Shown: piece after piece, positions 28,346-37,494 of the stretch | How the letters are laid out: the number at the start of each line of letters is the position of its first letter | Position numbering within the stretch: the first letter of the stretch is position 1 | Assembly: GCF_001294575.1 (NCBI RefSeq) | Contig: NZ_CP012676.1 | Location: 3,942,001-4,006,000 of the forward strand | Reading direction: 5' to 3' | Length of the DNA: 64,000 nt | Source of the DNA: Pseudomonas versuta | GTDB taxonomy: Bacteria; Pseudomonadota; Gammaproteobacteria; Pseudomonadales; Pseudomonadaceae | The notes under the pieces: generated by a model | The model's database searches: none | What the model was told of the DNA's origin: nothing | Seen by the model: the letters and a program-made list of their open reading frames with translations, nothing else | Position numbers and translations under genes: made by a program

Positions 28346-30463
28346 ATGAACAAGTACCTTTTTTCCAGCCTTTGCCTGTTGGCGATCAACAACGCGCATG
28401 CGGATGACACCGCCCCGTCCCTGATGCTGCCGGCCGCGAGCATTACCGCACCTGAAATCGATGCCGAACACATCGACCTCAAGACCGCCACCAGCGCCGG
28501 TTCGCGCCTGAACCTCAACAGTCTCGAAACCCCGGCCAGCGTCGAAAGCCTGAGCGGCGAACGGATTCGCGCCCGCGGCGACCGCAGCGTCCAGGATGCC
28601 GTGACGCGCACCACCGGCATCACCAATAACGGCACCCCGGGCAACGGCGGCTCGTCGTACTCGGCCCGTGGTTTTGTCGGCCAGGGCTCGGTCATGCAGC
28701 TGTATGACGGGATTCGCATGTACAGCGGCGCCGGCACCGTGACCTTCCCCGTGGACGACTGGTCGGTGGAACGCATCGACGTGCTGCGCGGTCCGGCATC
28801 GGTGCTGTACGGCGAAGGTGCGACCGGCGCGGTGATCAACGTGATTCCGAAAAAACCGTTCAGCGGCGAAATCGAAAATCATCTGCGGGTTGGCTACGGC
28901 TCTTACGACAGCCAGCAGCAAGCGCTGGACAGCGGCGGCTCGCTGACCGACACCCTGAGCTACCGGTTGAACCTCAACCACACCCAAAGCAATGGCTGGA
29001 TCGACCACGGCGACTCCGAAAACATCTTTATCAGCGCCGCCCTGCGCTGGCAGGCCCGGGATGATCTGGCGTTTACCCTGAGCCACGATTACGGCGACCA
29101 GGAGCCGCAGATCGACTTCGGCGTGCCCCTGATCAATGGCCGGTATCACAAGAGCCTGCGGGACAAGAACTACAACGTGCGCGACGCCAAGCTGCATTAC
29201 AACGATCAGTGGACGCGCCTCAATACCGAATGGCAGATCAACGACGACCTGGTTGCCAGCAACGAACTGTATTACCTCAAGGCGCAGCGCCGCTGGCAGA
29301 ACGCTGAAAAGCACGGCTGGGACGAAAACCGCCAAAGCCTGATACGCAGCGGTTACTACAGCATCAAACACCAGCAGGAACAGGTCGGCGACCGTCAGAC
29401 CTTCACCCTCAACCACGACCTGTTCGGCCTGAAAAGCAAAACCCTGGTGGGCGTGGACTACAACCGTATCCACTTCGACCTGCACAGCAACTCGCCTTAC
29501 AAGGATGTAGTGGCTGGCGGCACACCAATTGACATGTACCACCCCGATCGTGGCGAGTTCACCAGCCATTCGCCCTACCGCGACCAGTTCAAGACCACCA
29601 CCCGGCAAGTGTCGCTGTTTGCCGAAAACCGCACGCAACTGAGCGAGCAACTGTCACTGGTCACCGGCGTGCGGCGCGACATCGTGCATCTGGACCGTGA
29701 CGACTTGATCGAAGACTCGCGCAGTGATCGCAGCCTGTCGGCCAACAGCTGGAAAGTCGGCCTGGTGTATGAACTGACGCCGGACATGTCGGTGTATGCG
29801 CAACAAGCCACCAGTGTCGATGGCGTGGCCGGTCTGATCAGCCTGTACCCGGCCGAGCAAGGCTTTGACATGGCCCATGCGCGCCAGACCGAAGTGGGCT
29901 TCAAGCAAATGTTCTGGGACCAGCGCGGCGAGTGGACCCTGGCGGCGTATCACATCGTCAAAAAAGACTTGCTGACCCCCGACCCGAACACCCCGGGCAA
30001 CTCGCTGCAAGTTGGCCAGCAGTCGTCCAATGGCCTTGAAGCCAGTCTCGATTTGCAACTGCCGAACCGCTGGCAGCTGCAGGCCAATGCCGCCTTCGTG
30101 CGGGCCGAATACGACAAGTTCGATGACGAAGGCGTGTCCCGCAAAGGCAACCGCCCCACCGACGTACCCCGTCGCACCGCCAACCTGTGGTTGAGCAAAA
30201 CCCTTACCGACGACGTGAACGCCGGTGCCGGGGTGCGTTATGTGGACTCGCGTTACGCCGACCTTGCCAACACCGTCGAATTGCCGAGCTACACCGTGGT
30301 AGACGCCACTGTCAGCTGGAAAGCGCTGCCAAAAACCACCCTGGGCCTGCGCCTGAATAATTTGTTCAACCGCCAGTACGCTGTAAGCCAATACAATGGC
30401 GGCCAGCAATGGATCATGGGCGAACCGCGCTCGTTCTTCGTCACGGCGGATTACACCTTTTAA
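28346..30463 (+). CDS. TonB-dependent outer-membrane receptor
   Basis: A 705-residue outer-membrane receptor. It has a signal peptide (1-19), a possible TonB box near residue 32, a plug domain with GGSSYSARGF and VERIDVLRGPASVLYGEGATGAVINVI, and a 22-strand-type barrel ending in Phe. The sequence is like siderophore receptors, but the neighbouring ABC importer and the Zur-like upstream site favour a zinc- or cobalt-related ligand. In P. aeruginosa the equivalent (PA2911, from memory) also lies next to the cobalamin genes. The ligand is not determinable from sequence. Confidence 0.88.
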   Translation: MNKYLFSSLCLLAINNAHADDTAPSLMLPAASITAPEIDAEHIDLKTATSAGSRLNLNSLETPASVESLSGERIRARGDRSVQDAVTRTTGITNNGTPGNGGSSYSARGFVGQGSVMQLYDGIRMYSGAGTVTFPVDDWSVERIDVLRGPASVLYGEGATGAVINVIPKKPFSGEIENHLRVGYGSYDSQQQALDSGGSLTDTLSYRLNLNHTQSNGWIDHGDSENIFISAALRWQARDDLAFTLSHDYGDQEPQIDFGVPLINGRYHKSLRDKNYNVRDAKLHYNDQWTRLNTEWQINDDLVASNELYYLKAQRRWQNAEKHGWDENRQSLIRSGYYSIKHQQEQVGDRQTFTLNHDLFGLKSKTLVGVDYNRIHFDLHSNSPYKDVVAGGTPIDMYHPDRGEFTSHSPYRDQFKTTTRQVSLFAENRTQLSEQLSLVTGVRRDIVHLDRDDLIEDSRSDRSLSANSWKVGLVYELTPDMSVYAQQATSVDGVAGLISLYPAEQGFDMAHARQTEVGFKQMFWDQRGEWTLAAYHIVKKDLLTPDPNTPGNSLQVGQQSSNGLEASLDLQLPNRWQLQANAAFVRAEYDKFDDEGVSRKGNRPTDVPRRTANLWLSKTLTDDVNAGAGVRYVDSRYADLANTVELPSYTVVDATVSWKALPKTTLGLRLNNLFNRQYAVSQYNGGQQWIMGEPRSFFVTADYTF

Positions 30464-30473
30464 GCACCCACCC

Positions 30474-30536
30474 CCTGTAGGAGCGAGCGTGCTCGCGAGA
30501 TTTTCAAAAGCTCGCGAGCACGCTCGCTCCTACAGG
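30474..30536. repeat. REP element, family B (inverted pair)
   Basis: Arms CTGTAGGAGCGAGCGTGCTC and GAGCACGCTCGCTCCTACAG lie between the receptor stop and the ABC ATPase start, inside the apparent operon. The core has GCGTGC in place of the usual GCTTGC, and the change is compensated in the other arm. Confidence 0.88.
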
Positions 30537-30553
30537 ATCAACACCGGAATTTT

Positions 30554-31342
30554 ATGACCCGCCTCACCCTCACCCAACTCGCCTGGACCCCGCTGGGCCA
30601 TGGTCACTGTCATCACCAGTTCCAGCTGCGTGATGCCAATCTGCACGTGGCCGCAGGCGAGTTCGTGGGGCTGATCGGGCCCAACGGCAGCGGCAAAACC
30701 AGCCTGCTGCGTTGCGCTTATCGCTTCAGCAAGCCCGAGTCGGGCCTGGTCAGCCTCGGCCCGCACAACCTCTGGCAGCAATCGCCGCGCTGGTGTGCTC
30801 AACGCATCGCCGTGGTGCTGCAGGAATTTCCGGATGCCTTTGGCCTGACCGTCGATGAAGTGGTCGCCATGGGCCGTACCCCGCATAAAGGCCTGTTCGA
30901 CGGCGACACCGAGGCCGACCGGGAGCTGGCGAAACACGCCCTCGAATCGGTCGGCCTGCAGGGCTTCGAAGACCACGCGTTCGCCACCCTGTCCGGCGGT
31001 GAAAAGCAGCGGGTGATTCTGGCCCGGGCCCTGGCCCAGCAACCCGAATTGCTGATCCTCGACGAGCCGACCAATCATCTCGACCCGCGCTACCAGCTGG
31101 AGTTGCTGCAACTGGTCAGGCGCCTGAACATCGGCACCCTGGCCAGCATCCACGACCTCAATCTGGCCGCGGCTTTTTGCGACCGGCTGTACGTGATCGA
31201 CCACGGCAGGATCATCGCCAGCGGCACCCCGCGCGAGGTGCTGACGGTCGAGTTACTGCGTGAGGTGTTTGGCGTCGACGCGCTGATCGACGATCACCCG
31301 CTGTCCGGCTACCCGCGCATTACCTGGATAACCCAAGCATGA
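30554..31342 (+). CDS. ABC transporter ATP-binding protein (Fe/B12/metal type)
   Basis: Cytoplasmic ATPase of a FecCDE/BtuCD-type importer, 262 residues. Walker A is GPNGSGKTS (about 40-48), the signature LSGGEKQRV and Walker B LLILDEP are intact, and the switch histidine lies in LASIHDLNLA. It overlaps the binding-protein gene by four bases (ATGA). With the receptor upstream it completes an outer-to-inner membrane import path. Confidence 0.92.
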   Translation: MTRLTLTQLAWTPLGHGHCHHQFQLRDANLHVAAGEFVGLIGPNGSGKTSLLRCAYRFSKPESGLVSLGPHNLWQQSPRWCAQRIAVVLQEFPDAFGLTVDEVVAMGRTPHKGLFDGDTEADRELAKHALESVGLQGFEDHAFATLSGGEKQRVILARALAQQPELLILDEPTNHLDPRYQLELLQLVRRLNIGTLASIHDLNLAAAFCDRLYVIDHGRIIASGTPREVLTVELLREVFGVDALIDDHPLSGYPRITWITQA

Positions 31343-32289
31343 AATTGATCCGCCTGGCCCTCTGCCTCAGCGCGTTGTCCGGTGCCCAGTGGGCACAGGC
31401 CCAAGTCACGAAATACCCGCTGACCGTCACCAGCTGCAACCGCGAGGTGACCTTTAACCAGGCGCCCGAACACGCCGTCAGCCATGACATCAACATGACG
31501 CAAATGATGCTCGCCCTGGGCCTCAAACCGCGCATGGCCGGCTACAGCGGCATCAGTGGCTGGAAAGCGGTAACGCCCGAGATGAAGGTCATTCTCGATG
31601 GCCTGCCGGAGCTGGCGAGCAAGTACCCGTCGGTGGAAACCCTGCTCAACGCCAACGTCGACTTCTTCTTTGCCGGCTGGGATTACGGCATGCGCGTAGG
31701 CGGCGACCTCACGCCGCAAACCCTGACCCCGCTGGGCATCAATGTGTACGAGCTGACCGAGTCCTGCGCGTTCGTGATGAAGCGTCCGCCCGCCAGCATG
31801 GAGGACACTTACAACGACCTGCGTAACCTGGGCAAAATCTTCGACGTGCAAGACCGCGCCACCGCGCTGATCACGCAAATGCAGGAGAAAATTGCCACCG
31901 TGCAAAAGACCCTGCCCGCCTCAAGACCGCGGGTGTTCCTGTATGACAGCGGCGAAGACCGTGCCATGACCTCGGGCAAGCTGGGCATTCCCCATGCATT
32001 GATCGAAGCCGCGGGCGGCAACGATATTCTCCGTGACATCGACGCCAGCTGGACCCGCATCAACTGGGAAACCGTGGTCGAGCGCAACCCTGAAGTGATC
32101 GTCATCGTCGATTACAGCGAAGTCAGCGCCGCGCAAAAACAGCGCTTCCTCGAAACCAACCCGGCCCTGCAATCGGTCGACGCGATTCGCAACAAACGCT
32201 TCATCGTCATCCCTTACGTGCAGGCCACCCCCGGCATCGACAACGTGCTGGCCATCGAAACCCTGGCCAAAGGTTTCCACCCCCAATGA
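31339..32289 (+). CDS. ABC transporter periplasmic substrate-binding protein
   Basis: A 316-residue periplasmic binding protein of the BtuF/FhuD (cluster A-II) type. A signal peptide (1-21, ending AQA) precedes two lobes. MTQMMLALGLKPRMAGYSG in the first lobe and a C-terminal lobe ending with IDNVLAIETLAKGFHP are typical. There is no lipobox Cys, so it should be soluble. It overlaps the ATPase gene and the permease gene by four bases each. Confidence 0.9.
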   Translation: MKLIRLALCLSALSGAQWAQAQVTKYPLTVTSCNREVTFNQAPEHAVSHDINMTQMMLALGLKPRMAGYSGISGWKAVTPEMKVILDGLPELASKYPSVETLLNANVDFFFAGWDYGMRVGGDLTPQTLTPLGINVYELTESCAFVMKRPPASMEDTYNDLRNLGKIFDVQDRATALITQMQEKIATVQKTLPASRPRVFLYDSGEDRAMTSGKLGIPHALIEAAGGNDILRDIDASWTRINWETVVERNPEVIVIVDYSEVSAAQKQRFLETNPALQSVDAIRNKRFIVIPYVQATPGIDNVLAIETLAKGFHPQ

Positions 32290-33296
32290 TGACGCGCCGC
32301 TATGCCTTGTTGCTGGTCGGCCTCGGCGCGCTGCTGCTGGTGTCGTGCGTGGTCTCGCTGGGCTTTGGCCCGGCGCGGGTACCGGTGGACGTGGTGTGGC
32401 ACATTTTGCTCAATAAACTGTTCGGCCTCGGTGAGGTCAGCTGGAGCGCCGGGCAGGAACATATCGTCTGGCTGATCCGCGTGCCGCGCATGCTGCTCGG
32501 GGCGCTGGTCGGCGCCGGGCTGGCATTGATCGGTGCGGTGCTGCAAGCCGTAACCCGTAACCCGCTGGCGGACCCGCACCTGCTGGGCGTAACCAGCGGC
32601 GCCACCCTGGGCGCAGTGATCGTGGTGCTGCACGTGGGCCAAATCGTCGGCTTGCTGACCTTGCCCATCGCGGCCTTTATCGGTGCGTTGCTGAGCATGG
32701 TTCTGGTGCTCGCCATTGCCAGCCGCCAGGGCCGCCTGGACAGCGACCGGCTGCTGCTGTGCGGCGTGGCCGTGTCATTCGTGATGATGGCCATCGCCAA
32801 TACCCTGCTGTTTTTGGGCGACCACCGCGCCAGTTCGGCCGTACTGTTCTGGATGCTCGGCGGCCTGGGGCTGGCGCGCTGGGAGCTGCTGCTGGTGCCC
32901 AGTACCGTGGTGTTGCTGGGGCTGGTGCTGCTACTGGGCATGGCCCGCCCGCTCAACGCCTTGATGGCAGGCGAGCAAACCGCTGTCACCCTGGGCCTGA
33001 ATGCACGCAATGTGCGGCTCAAGGTGTTCTTGATCGCCTCACTGATGACCGGCGTACTGGTGGCCATCAGCGGCTCGATCGGCTTTGTCGGGCTGATGAT
33101 TCCACACATCGCCCGACGCCTGGTGGGCGCCGAGCACCGGCGCTTGCTGCCGGTGTCGGCGTTGCTGGGCAGCGTGTTCCTGGTGTGGGTCGACGTTGCC
33201 GCGCGCACCCTGATCGCCCCCGAAGACCTGCCCATCGGCGTGGCCACGGCAGCGATTGGCGGACTGTTCTTTATTGGCCTGATGCGCAAGCGTTAA
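32286..33296 (+). CDS. ABC transporter permease, FecCD family
   Basis: Inner-membrane permease of 336 residues with about ten helices. The family motifs RVPRMLLGALVGAGLALIGAVLQAVTRNPLADPHLLGVTSG-like and GSIGFVGLMIPHIARRLVG are clear (the second contains the ATPase-contact loop). It is the last gene of the receptor-ATPase-binding protein-permease unit. Confidence 0.92.
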   Translation: MMTRRYALLLVGLGALLLVSCVVSLGFGPARVPVDVVWHILLNKLFGLGEVSWSAGQEHIVWLIRVPRMLLGALVGAGLALIGAVLQAVTRNPLADPHLLGVTSGATLGAVIVVLHVGQIVGLLTLPIAAFIGALLSMVLVLAIASRQGRLDSDRLLLCGVAVSFVMMAIANTLLFLGDHRASSAVLFWMLGGLGLARWELLLVPSTVVLLGLVLLLGMARPLNALMAGEQTAVTLGLNARNVRLKVFLIASLMTGVLVAISGSIGFVGLMIPHIARRLVGAEHRRLLPVSALLGSVFLVWVDVAARTLIAPEDLPIGVATAAIGGLFFIGLMRKR

Positions 33297-33318
33297 CGCC
33301 TCCCCCCGTAGCAGGTCT

Positions 33319-33335
33319 GGCACCAACACGGCGCA
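33319..33335. promoter_or_regulatory. NtrC-like binding site 1 upstream of urtA
   Basis: GGCACCAACACGGCGCA matches the NtrC consensus TGCAC(C/T)-N4-TGGTGCA at all but three positions by eye. It lies 41 bp (about four helical turns) from a better site, a usual NtrC enhancer spacing. Confidence 0.55.
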
Positions 33336-33359
33336 TGCCGCGCACCAAAAGCGTCTTTA

Positions 33360-33376
33360 GGCGCTGCGCTGGTGCA
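33360..33376. promoter_or_regulatory. NtrC-like binding site 2 upstream of urtA
   Basis: GGCGCTGCGCTGGTGCA matches the NtrC consensus except at two positions, with a complete TGGTGCA half. It lies about 70 bp upstream of the sigma-54 element at 33430. Confidence 0.65.
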
Positions 33377-33429
33377 CGCACTCCTCAAATATCACCGCAA
33401 AGCCCCGTTCCAGAGCCTGCGCACCATTT

Positions 33430-33445
33430 CGGCACAGCCCTTGCT
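33430..33445 (+). promoter_or_regulatory. Sigma-54 promoter for the urea transporter genes
   Basis: CGGCACAGCCCTTGCT fits the -24/-12 consensus TGGCAC-N5-TTGCT with one mismatch, and has the required GG-N10-GC spacing. Transcription would start near 33456, about 50 bp before the urtA ATG. With the two NtrC-like sites upstream this points to induction under nitrogen limitation. Confidence 0.8.
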
Positions 33446-33506
33446 ATAGACCTTCCCAGTGTCCCCGTCGAACCATTAAAAAAATCAGACATCTGGAGAT
33501 CGCCCC

Positions 33507-34772
33507 ATGAAGCGTCGTAGCGTGCTCAAAGCTTTCACCCTCACGGCATCCATTGCCGCCATGGGCATGACCTGGACGGTGCAAGCCGCCGAGACCATCA
33601 AGGTGGGGATTTTGCATTCGTTGTCCGGGACCATGGCGATCTCCGAAACGTCGCTCAAGGACATGGCGCTGATGACCATCGACGAGATCAACGCCAAAGG
33701 CGGCGTGAACGGCAAGATGCTCGAAGCGGTCGTGGTCGACCCGGCGTCCAACTGGCCACTGTTTGCAGAAAAGGGTCGTCAATTGCTGACCCAGGACAAG
33801 GTCGCCGTGGTGTTCGGTTGCTGGACCTCGGTGTCGCGCAAATCGGTGTTGCCGGTATTTGAAGAACTCAACGGCTTGCTCTTCTACCCGGTGCAATACG
33901 AAGGTGAAGAGATGTCGCCCAACGTCTTCTACACCGGCGCCGCACCTAACCAGCAGGCGATTCCGGCGGTTGAATACTTGATGAGCGAGGACGGCGGCAG
34001 CGCCAAACGCTTTGTGTTACTGGGCACCGACTACGTGTACCCGCGCACCACCAACAAGATCCTGCGCGCCTTCCTGCATTCCAAAGGCGTGGCCGACAAG
34101 GATATCGACGAGGTCTACACCCCGTTTGGCCACAGCGATTACCAGACCATCGTCTCCAACATCAAAAAATTCTCCGCCGGTGGCAAGACGGCGGTGATCT
34201 CCACGGTCAACGGCGACTCCAACGTGCCGTTCTATAAAGAGCTGGCCAACCAGGGCCTGAAAGCCACCGACGTGCCGGTGATTGCATTCTCGGTGGGCGA
34301 AGAAGAGCTGCGCGGCATCGACACCAAACCGCTGGTGGGCAACCTCGCGGCCTGGAACTACTTTGAGTCGGTGCAGAACCCGGTGAACCAGAAGTTCGTC
34401 ACCGACTGGAAAGCCTACGCCAAGGCCCACAACCTGCCGGGTGCAGACAAGGCTGTGACCAATGACCCGATGGAAGCCACCTACGTCGGCATCCACATGT
34501 GGGCGCAGGCAGCAGAAAAAGCCAAGTCCACCGATATCGATAAAGTCCGCGAAGCCATGGCCGGCCAGACATTCGCCGCGCCGTCGGGCTACACCCTGAC
34601 CATGGACAAGACCAACCACCACCTGCACAAGCCGGTGATGATCGGCGAGATCCAGGATGACGGTCAGTTCAACGTGGTGTGGCAAACCAAGGAGCCGATC
34701 CGCGCCCAGCCGTGGAGCCCGTATATCCCGGGCAATGACAAAAAGCCGGATTACGCAGTGAAGAGCAACTAA
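33507..34772 (+). CDS. urtA: Urea ABC transporter substrate-binding protein
   Basis: Periplasmic urea-binding protein of 421 residues. The N-terminal signal has KRRSVLKA before a hydrophobic stretch, so a Tat-type signal is possible. The mature part begins ETIKVGILHSLSGTMAISE, with GCWTSVSRKSVLPVFE and LFYPVQYEGEE, typical of UrtA. A good TCTGGAG Shine-Dalgarno sequence precedes the ATG. It is first in urtABCDE, behind a sigma-54 promoter, and next to urease genes, which supports urea as substrate. Confidence 0.95.
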   Translation: MKRRSVLKAFTLTASIAAMGMTWTVQAAETIKVGILHSLSGTMAISETSLKDMALMTIDEINAKGGVNGKMLEAVVVDPASNWPLFAEKGRQLLTQDKVAVVFGCWTSVSRKSVLPVFEELNGLLFYPVQYEGEEMSPNVFYTGAAPNQQAIPAVEYLMSEDGGSAKRFVLLGTDYVYPRTTNKILRAFLHSKGVADKDIDEVYTPFGHSDYQTIVSNIKKFSAGGKTAVISTVNGDSNVPFYKELANQGLKATDVPVIAFSVGEEELRGIDTKPLVGNLAAWNYFESVQNPVNQKFVTDWKAYAKAHNLPGADKAVTNDPMEATYVGIHMWAQAAEKAKSTDIDKVREAMAGQTFAAPSGYTLTMDKTNHHLHKPVMIGEIQDDGQFNVVWQTKEPIRAQPWSPYIPGNDKKPDYAVKSN

Positions 34773-34790
34773 CGGTCACTGTCATTCCCT

Positions 34791-34876
34791 TGTGGGAGCC
34801 GGCTTGCCGGCGATGCAGCCAACGTGGTCGATCATGAACCGACGCGACTCCATCGCCGGCAAGCCGGCTCCCACGG
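34791..34876. repeat. REP element, family A (inverted pair)
   Basis: Arms TGTGGGAGCCGGCTTGCCGG and CCGGCAAGCCGGCTCCCACG lie between urtA and urtB. Such a structure after a binding-protein gene may protect the urtA message or lower downstream expression. Confidence 0.88.
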
Positions 34877-34912
34877 GATTTGAGTTAATCCTGTCAGCGC
34901 AAGGCCCTGTCT

Positions 34913-36415
34913 ATGCCAACTGCCCTTTACCGTTTTATCTTCGCCTGCCTGCTGTTGCTGCCCCTGGGCGCATACGCCGACGATGCCAGCGACTTCGCAG
35001 CGGCCGACAATTCCCGCCAGGCCCAGCTGCTTGAAAGCTGGGCGGCACAACCGATACCTGAGCGCGCGGCACTGATCAACGACCTGCAACAAGGCCAGAT
35101 CAGCATCGACGGTCAAACCAGAACGCTGCGCCTGAACAACCGTCTGCGCGGTTTGATTGAAACCGCGCAGGCCAGTCAGCACTTGCTCGCCCCAGACCCG
35201 GCATTGCGTCTGGCGGCCGCCCTGCAACTGCAAAAATCCGCCAAACCGGCACAACTGGCATTCCTCGACCGGCAACTGGCCGGCGAAACCGACAGCGCTG
35301 TGCATACCGCTTTGAGCCTGGCGCTGGCCAACCTGCAACTGGTGGACCCCGACCCGGCAGTGCGTCTGGCGGCCGTGCGCCTGCTCGGTGAAACCGGCGA
35401 GCCACTGGCCCGCACCCGCCTCGAAACCCTGCTGCAAGCCGGTGTTGAAACCGATGCCAATGTACGCACCGCTGCCGAAACCAGCCTGGCGCAAGTCAAA
35501 CGCAAACTGCTGATCGGTGACTGGCTGGGCCAGGCCTTCAGCGGTTTGTCCCTGGGTTCGATTCTGTTGCTGGCAGCGCTGGGGCTGGCCATCACCTTCG
35601 GCCTGCTCGGGGTGATCAACATGGCCCATGGCGAGATGCTGATGCTCGGCGCCTACTCGACCTACTGCGTGCAGTTACTGTTTCAGCGCTTCGCACCCGG
35701 CGCCATCGAGTTCTACCCGCTGCTGGCGTTACCTGTGGCGTTCTTTGTGACGGCCTGCGTGGGCATGTTTCTGGAGCGCACCATCATTCGCCACCTCTAC
35801 GGCCGGCCGCTGGAAACCCTGCTCGCCACCTGGGGCATCAGCCTGATCCTGATTCAACTGGTGCGGGTGCTGTTCGGCGCGCAAAACGTCGAGGTGGCCA
35901 ACCCGGCCTGGCTCTCGGGCGGGCTGCAAGTGCTGCCCAACCTGGTGCTGCCGTACAACCGGCTGGTGATCATCGTCTTCGCCCTGGCCGTGGTGTTCCT
36001 GACCTGGCTGCTGCTGAACAAAACGCGCCTGGGCCTGAACGTGCGTGCGGTCACCCAGAACCGCAACATGGCGGCTTGCTGCGGCGTACCCACCGGCCGT
36101 GTCGACATGCTCGCCTTTGGCCTCGGCTCGGGGATTGCCGGGCTCGGCGGCGTGGCCTTGAGCCAGATCGGCAACGTCGGCCCGGACCTGGGCCAGGGCT
36201 ACATCATCGACTCGTTTCTGGTGGTGGTGCTGGGTGGCGTCGGCCAACTGGCGGGCACGGTATACGCGGCCTTCGGCCTGGGCATCGCGAACAAGATTCT
36301 TGAACCGCAGATCGGCGCCGTGCTGGGCAAAATCCTGATCCTGGGGCTGATCATTCTGTTTATCCAGAAGCGTCCGCAAGGTCTCTTCGCGCTTAAAGGA
36401 CGGGTGATCGACTGA
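34913..36415 (+). CDS. urtB: Urea ABC transporter permease UrtB
   Basis: Inner-membrane permease of the branched-chain amino acid/urea type, 500 residues. A signal peptide and a roughly 200-residue periplasmic helical domain with HEAT-like repeats (for example the paired PALRLAAALQLQ and PAVRLAAVRLLG) come before the LivH-like permease (about 210-500, with GVINMAHGEMLMLGAYSTY). The long N-terminal domain is typical of UrtB. Its stop overlaps the urtC start. Confidence 0.94.
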   Translation: MPTALYRFIFACLLLLPLGAYADDASDFAAADNSRQAQLLESWAAQPIPERAALINDLQQGQISIDGQTRTLRLNNRLRGLIETAQASQHLLAPDPALRLAAALQLQKSAKPAQLAFLDRQLAGETDSAVHTALSLALANLQLVDPDPAVRLAAVRLLGETGEPLARTRLETLLQAGVETDANVRTAAETSLAQVKRKLLIGDWLGQAFSGLSLGSILLLAALGLAITFGLLGVINMAHGEMLMLGAYSTYCVQLLFQRFAPGAIEFYPLLALPVAFFVTACVGMFLERTIIRHLYGRPLETLLATWGISLILIQLVRVLFGAQNVEVANPAWLSGGLQVLPNLVLPYNRLVIIVFALAVVFLTWLLLNKTRLGLNVRAVTQNRNMAACCGVPTGRVDMLAFGLGSGIAGLGGVALSQIGNVGPDLGQGYIIDSFLVVVLGGVGQLAGTVYAAFGLGIANKILEPQIGAVLGKILILGLIILFIQKRPQGLFALKGRVID

Positions 36416-37494
36416 TGAATCAACCTCTGATGATTACTGCCACGCAAAAGGCCGGGCCTGCCGTCACCGCCATTGTCGGTGGCCTGGTATTGCTGGTGCT
36501 GCTGGCCCTGCCGTTGCTGTCGCTGCTGCCTGCCGACAGCCCGTTTCAGGTCTCGGCCTATACCCTGACGCTGACGGGCAAGATCCTCTGCTATGCCATC
36601 GTTGCCCTGGCGCTGGATCTGGTCTGGGGCTACGCCGGTCTGCTGTCGCTGGGCCACGGCCTGTTCTTCGCCCTGGGCGGCTACGCCATGGGCATGTACC
36701 TGATGCGCCAGGCCTCGGGCGATGAATTGCCGGCCTTTATGACCTTTCTGTCGTGGACCGAGTTGCCCTGGTACTGGATCGGCACCGAGCATTTCTGGTG
36801 GGCCATGTGCCTGGTGGTGCTGGCCCCCGGTTTGCTGGCGCTGGTGTTCGGCTTTTTCGCCTTCCGTTCGCGGATCAAGGGCGTGTATTTCTCGATCATG
36901 ACCCAGGCCCTGACCTTCGCCGGGATGCTCCTGTTTTTCCGTAACGAGACCGGCTTTGGCGGCAACAACGGCTTCACCAACTTTCGCAGCATTCTGGGTT
37001 TTGGCATCACCGAGCCCGGCACCCGCGCGGTGCTGTTTTTCGCCACCGTGATGTTGCTGGTGGCCAGCCTGTTTCTCGGCTGGCGCCTGGCGCGCAGTAA
37101 ATTCGGGCGCGTGCTGACTGCGCTGCGCGACGCTGAAAACCGCCTGATGTTCTGCGGCTACGACCCTCGCGGCTTCAAGCTGTTCGTCTGGGTGCTCAGT
37201 GCTGTGTTATGCGGCCTGGCCGGAGCGCTGTATGTACCGCAAGTGGGCATTATCAACCCCGGCGAAATGTCGCCGACCAACTCCATAGAAGCTGCCGTGT
37301 GGGTTGCCCTGGGCGGGCGCGGCACCCTGATCGGTCCGTTGCTGGGCGCGGGCGTGGTCAACGGCATGAAGAGCTGGTTCACCGTAGCCTTCCCCGAGTA
37401 CTGGCTGTTCTTCCTCGGCGCGCTGTTTATCGTCGTGACCCTGTACTTGCCCAAAGGCGTGATCGGCCTGCTGAAGAAAAGGGGTGAACAATGA
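36415..37494 (+). CDS. urtC: Urea ABC transporter permease UrtC
   Basis: Second permease subunit (LivM-like), 359 residues with about nine helices. YAIVALALDLVWGYAGLLSLGHGLFFALGGY and PTNSIEAAVWVALGGRGTLIGPLLGAG-like segments mark the UrtC family. Its ATG shares a base with the urtB stop, and its end overlaps urtD by four bases. Confidence 0.95.
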   Translation: MNQPLMITATQKAGPAVTAIVGGLVLLVLLALPLLSLLPADSPFQVSAYTLTLTGKILCYAIVALALDLVWGYAGLLSLGHGLFFALGGYAMGMYLMRQASGDELPAFMTFLSWTELPWYWIGTEHFWWAMCLVVLAPGLLALVFGFFAFRSRIKGVYFSIMTQALTFAGMLLFFRNETGFGGNNGFTNFRSILGFGITEPGTRAVLFFATVMLLVASLFLGWRLARSKFGRVLTALRDAENRLMFCGYDPRGFKLFVWVLSAVLCGLAGALYVPQVGIINPGEMSPTNSIEAAVWVALGGRGTLIGPLLGAGVVNGMKSWFTVAFPEYWLFFLGALFIVVTLYLPKGVIGLLKKRGEQ

